Assembly: GCA_035478595.1 (NCBI GenBank)
Contig: DATIJL010000010.1
Span: 99,733-131,835 of the forward strand
Source of the DNA: Candidatus Chromulinivoraceae bacterium
GTDB lineage: Bacteria > Patescibacteriota > Saccharimonadia > Saccharimonadales > Saccharimonadaceae
Length of the DNA stretch: 32,103 bases
Direction of reading: 5' to 3'
The number at the start of each line of letters is the position of its first letter. Position 1 is the first letter of the stretch. The position numbers and the translations under genes were made by a program. Below the pieces are notes generated by a model. It had not been told where the DNA came from, did not search any database, and saw only the letters and a list, made by a program, of their open reading frames with translations. Below, piece by piece: positions 29,911 to 32,103 of this stretch.

Positions 29911-30513
29911 ATGGAGCAAAAGTCGAAACGAAACCCTAAAAGGGGCATTGCCAATTTCTTTGGTGCCTTAGGGTACTTTTTTGGGTTTTTGCAGTGGTTT
30001 TGGGCAGTTTTGCTTTACTTTAGTGTTATCCAATCAGTAACCTTATTTGTGTCACCTAATGCCGACAAGCCTGTTGTGTCATCGCCCGTACCTGCGTTTA
30101 CACTTCCTAACTCTGTCGAGATGATTATCTTAGGTGTTACAGTGGTTGTTATGGTCGCCGTGACGATCTATGCACTCATAAAAATACCGGTGAGTATTGT
30201 TAAAACGGGTAATAAAGTAGTGCATAAAACGGCTCAGACTATGACGCCGATAGTTATGAAGACACAACATAAAAAAGACACTAAAAAGTTCCGCGACAAG
30301 TTGACGACAAGACTTATCTTTGCTATCAAGCTCCTATTAATTATTATCCCTGTCATTTTAACGTCCGCTTCTGGATGGTTAGAAAAGCAATCTGTCGATT
30401 ATTCAATTGCTCTTGTTGTAGGCTGTGGGCTGGCTGCTCTGAGCATAGTATTCTTTACTTTGCAGTATGCAGTAGCTGGTGTGCTTCGAGTTAAGATTCG
30501 CGATCTCTGGTAG
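29911..30513 (+). CDS. Hypothetical four-helix membrane protein, 200 aa
   Basis: No family recognised. A basic N-terminus (EQKSKRNPKRG) precedes aromatic hydrophobic stretches. Predicted membrane segments are at about 25-48 (FLQWFWAVLLYFSVIQSVTLF), 70-91 (MIILGVTVVVMVAVTIYAL), 134-153 (LIFAIKLLLIIIPVILTS) and 165-192 (IALVVGCGLAALSIVFFTLQYAV). A basic, Lys-rich loop (about 97-128) lies between helices 2 and 3 and is probably cytoplasmic. A promoter ends 6 nt before the ATG, so it is read from a leaderless mRNA. Composition matches core genes. Function unknown. Confidence 0.75.
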   Translation: MEQKSKRNPKRGIANFFGALGYFFGFLQWFWAVLLYFSVIQSVTLFVSPNADKPVVSSPVPAFTLPNSVEMIILGVTVVVMVAVTIYALIKIPVSIVKTGNKVVHKTAQTMTPIVMKTQHKKDTKKFRDKLTTRLIFAIKLLLIIIPVILTSASGWLEKQSVDYSIALVVGCGLAALSIVFFTLQYAVAGVLRVKIRDLW

Positions 30514-30540
30514 GACGAAGCGATCTGGATTGTTTTCGTA

Positions 30541-30593
30541 TTGCTTACTATACACATAAGATGGTACATTTATCTTTAGCCCCAAGGTGGGGC
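30541..30593 (+). promoter_or_regulatory. Promoter and 5'-terminal hairpin of cassette F
   Basis: TTGCTT (30541-30546), 18 nt, TACATT (30565-30570) with upstream TG. The hairpin GCCCCA-AGG-TGGGGC (30579-30593) begins about 1 nt after the predicted start of transcription. Confidence 0.5.
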
Positions 30594-30623
30594 AGCACAA
30601 GCAGACAGAGGAGGTGAAGGGTC

Positions 30624-31289
30624 GTGCCTACGACGATTATCCCGCGTAATCAGATCCTGAACACTACGCCCTACAGCCCGTACCACCTACCGCCGCTTGT
30701 TCCAGGAACGGCGGGAACGGCTCAGCCCAAGCCCACGGCGCGTGCCGTCATGTGTATTGCGCCTGGCGACGCCAAGGCGCATAACCGTCACTGGCAGCAA
30801 GAACTAGACATTCATCGAGGCGACCCGCATCAAGCGATCGCAGCCGACGACACTTACCCGAACCAGGTATTTGCGCGTGACTACACGGTGTACGGCGCGG
30901 TGACGCTTAGCGATCCGCTCGCCGTGACACTGAAGGAATTCTGGCTGTCTCGTGGCTTTAACGAGACAGCCCTCAAGGAAGCGTGGCGCGCATACCTGGC
31001 AACGTTCAAAAAGCGTAAGCCGCCATGGTGGAAACGGACTAGCCAGGCTGTCGATGGCGGTGCCGTGTTCTTCGAAGCCAAGAAGGACCGCGAAGTCATC
31101 GTCATGGGGGTAGTTGATCTCCGGATCACAACCTCCGAAGGGCCGACGACGCTCGAACATGGGTCGGTTTTGCTTCAGCATCCCGACGATGCGTCCAATC
31201 AGTGGCTTGCACGGGCTGAAAAGTTCGCCGAGCGTTATGAGTGGGCGCGTGTTCCGAAGAGCGGACTACTGATCCCGCAAACGCGGTAG
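30624..31289 (+). CDS. Orphan GC-rich protein, 221 aa (cassette F)
   Basis: No family recognised. The GTG start has a near-perfect AGGAGGTG upstream, the strongest ribosome-binding site in the window. The N-terminal 40 residues are Pro/Thr-rich and probably disordered. The rest has a tryptophan-rich basic patch KKRKPPWWKR (about 131-140) and a predicted beta segment (GGAVFFEAKKDREVIVMGVVDLRITTSEG). It ends with a helix (NQWLARAEKFAERYEWA). Codons are C/G-ending, unlike the membrane-protein gene before it. A basic, aromatic patch could contact nucleic acid or membrane, but this is only a possibility. No clear hairpin follows the stop; 31290-31385 holds nothing recognisable. Confidence 0.72.
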   Translation: MPTTIIPRNQILNTTPYSPYHLPPLVPGTAGTAQPKPTARAVMCIAPGDAKAHNRHWQQELDIHRGDPHQAIAADDTYPNQVFARDYTVYGAVTLSDPLAVTLKEFWLSRGFNETALKEAWRAYLATFKKRKPPWWKRTSQAVDGGAVFFEAKKDREVIVMGVVDLRITTSEGPTTLEHGSVLLQHPDDASNQWLARAEKFAERYEWARVPKSGLLIPQTR

Positions 31290-31396
31290 ATCATTTACTA
31301 TCATGAGCCTAGGAGATCGAACGATGAACTCTCTGTCTGCTTGTGGTAGTAAAGCAATTATCTAAGGTTTTTATAACAAATAAGTTCAGGGGATGA

Positions 31397-31434
31397 GCCC
31401 GTGACTCCAGCCTTCGCCTGGAGGAGTCACGGGC
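31397..31434 (-). terminator. 3' hairpin of cassette G
   Basis: GCCCGTGACTCC / GGAGTCACGGGC, 12 bp perfect, 14-nt loop, just after the minus-strand stop. Confidence 0.65.
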
Positions 31435-31435
31435 G

Positions 31436-31461
31436 GGGTGACGCCTAGAACGGCGTCACCC
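31436..31461 (-). other. Hairpin enclosing the cassette G stop codon
   Basis: GGGTGACGCC / GGCGTCACCC, 10 bp perfect, 6-nt loop. The TAG stop (31447-31445) spans the loop and the last stem base. With the next hairpin it forms a tandem 3' structure. Confidence 0.55.
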
Positions 31462-31948
31462 ATTGGAACAAGTCGTGAAGCGTCTGCGCCTTGATGTACT
31501 GACGACCCATTACACGTCGTTGTCGCGGACCCATGGGGACGATCTGTCCACCTTGGATTTTCTTCTCCTCGACAGGGAGGACTTTGGCCTGTACCCACCC
31601 ACTGACAGTGGCACGACCAACGCCGAACACGTCGGCAACCTGTGTAGGCGTGTGTTCGGCGCGTGAGTTGATAACTGCCGCCAGGGCGATCCGCGTCTCA
31701 CGGTAGAGTTGCGGTGTACCGTCGACAGCGTTGAACATACGTACCAGTTGGAGTGTGGCGCTGCGTCCATCCAGGAACTCAGCGAGTCCTTTGAGATAGC
31801 AGGCCAGGAAGAACCGTGTTTGACGCTTCGCGAAATAAACATGAGGAATGAACGGAAACAGATTTTGCATTTGACTGCGGCTGCTCAAGTTGAGCAGCTT
31901 TTGCGCTTCTCCTAGGGGAAGAAACATCGACTGTGTCAACGTACACAT
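31445..31948 (-). CDS. Putative HTH DNA-binding protein, 167 aa (cassette G)
   Basis: The C-terminal third contains a helix-turn-helix-like segment, TPTQVADVFGVGRATVSGWVQ (100-120). The N-terminus (PLGEAQKLLNLSSRSQMQNL, 11-30) resembles the opening of MerR/excisionase-type helices. A basic tail (PRQRRVMGRQY) follows. This suggests a DNA-binding regulator or recombination accessory factor. The start is uncertain: ATG at 31948 has no spaced ribosome-binding site, while an in-frame TTG at 31939-31937 lies about 8 nt after AAAAGGA. It ends in two tandem hairpins and is divergent from the IS30-type transposase, about 70 nt away. It may be the GC-rich passenger of that element or an independent cassette. 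Confidence 0.65.
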   Translation of the reverse strand: MCTLTQSMFLPLGEAQKLLNLSSRSQMQNLFPFIPHVYFAKRQTRFFLACYLKGLAEFLDGRSATLQLVRMFNAVDGTPQLYRETRIALAAVINSRAEHTPTQVADVFGVGRATVSGWVQAKVLPVEEKKIQGGQIVPMGPRQRRVMGRQYIKAQTLHDLFQWVTPF

Positions 31949-31985
31949 CCTTTTTGCCTGTGCCTAAACTTAACTCTGAAGTGCG

Positions 31986-32002
31986 AAAGTGCGTAGCACT
32001 TT
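31986..32002. repeat. Dyad near the presumed left end of the IS30-type element
   Basis: AAAGTGC-GTA-GCACTTT, 7 bp perfect with outer GC matches nearby. It lies between cassette G and the transposase start, overlapping the likely transposase promoter. It could be a transposase or regulator binding site. Confidence 0.45.
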
Positions 32003-32005
32003 TGC

Positions 32006-32011
32006 TACTCT
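32006..32011 (+). promoter_or_regulatory. -10 box of the IS30-type transposase
   Basis: TGC directly precedes TACTCT (extended -10), which ends 8 nt before the ATG at 32020. Confidence 0.4.
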
Positions 32012-32019
32012 GGTGGAGC

Positions 32020-32103
32020 ATGAGCAGCTACAAACACCTCACCAAAGTAGAGCGTGCCGAGATTGGAATATTACTTCGTAAAGGCTACTCCGCTGGGGAT
32101 ATC
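32020..32103 (+). mobile_element. IS30-family transposase, N-terminal 28 codons (cut by the window end)
   Basis: The frame opens MSSYKHLTKVERAEIGILLR and continues with KGYSAGDI. This matches the IS30 transposase N-terminal pattern (Y.HLt..ER..I..ll..G.s...IA), a helix-turn-helix that binds the element ends. The DDE catalytic domain lies beyond the window. It is the only recognisable mobile element here. The ATG at 32020 is 8 nt after an extended -10. Confidence 0.75.

Noticed and set aside
1-32103. CRISPR array
   Set aside because: No series of regularly spaced direct repeats was seen; the repeats present are hairpins and short pairs.

Overview
The window looks like a chromosomal segment from a Patescibacteria/CPR bacterium, most likely a Saccharibacterium (TM7). 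This is an inference from divergent core proteins: a beta' subunit without zinc cysteines, an EF-G with an unusual G4 motif, and an S12 with Pro at the streptomycin-site lysine. Other support is many leaderless promoters, a standard genetic code (TGA is used as stop), and the absence of biosynthetic genes. No rRNA gene is present, so the assignment is not proven.

Layout. 1-5851: a co-directional run with a 5'-truncated phosphosugar mutase, an unknown gene, recG, a gene with a phospholipase C/P1-nuclease-like histidine pattern, and rsmD. 6014-7979: two closely similar tRNA-Leu genes (UAG on minus, CAG on plus) around a GlcD-type FAD oxidase. 8100-9300: a divergent VOC/MarR pair sharing two 16-bp operator-like sites, then a broken DUF1905-like gene. 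10908-14939: a SpoU methyltransferase, an unknown gene, then an apparent His-leader attenuator ahead of a phosphoribosyltransferase-like gene (frameshifted), a LOG-like gene and hisS. 15551-18140: tig and a CIRCE-controlled clpP. 18381-29373: rpoB-rpoC, rpsL-rpsG and fusA. 29439-30513: FKBP and a membrane protein. The window ends in the first 28 codons of an IS30-type transposase.

Between these housekeeping units sit small isolated transcription units with a different character. They are at 9507-10058, 10376-10756, 15023-15439, 16906-17412, 25724-25990, 30624-31289 and 31445-31948. They are GC-rich at third codon positions and nearly all encode orphan proteins. Six of the seven carry clear Shine-Dalgarno sites. 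They usually end in strong hairpins, and in four cases the predicted transcript starts directly with a hairpin. The core units instead often have a -10 box 6-10 nt before the start codon, so their mRNAs should be leaderless or nearly so. This contrast, the His-codon attenuator and the zinc-free beta' subunit are the most notable points.

All calls come from reading the sequence. Family names rest on recognised motifs, not on database searches.
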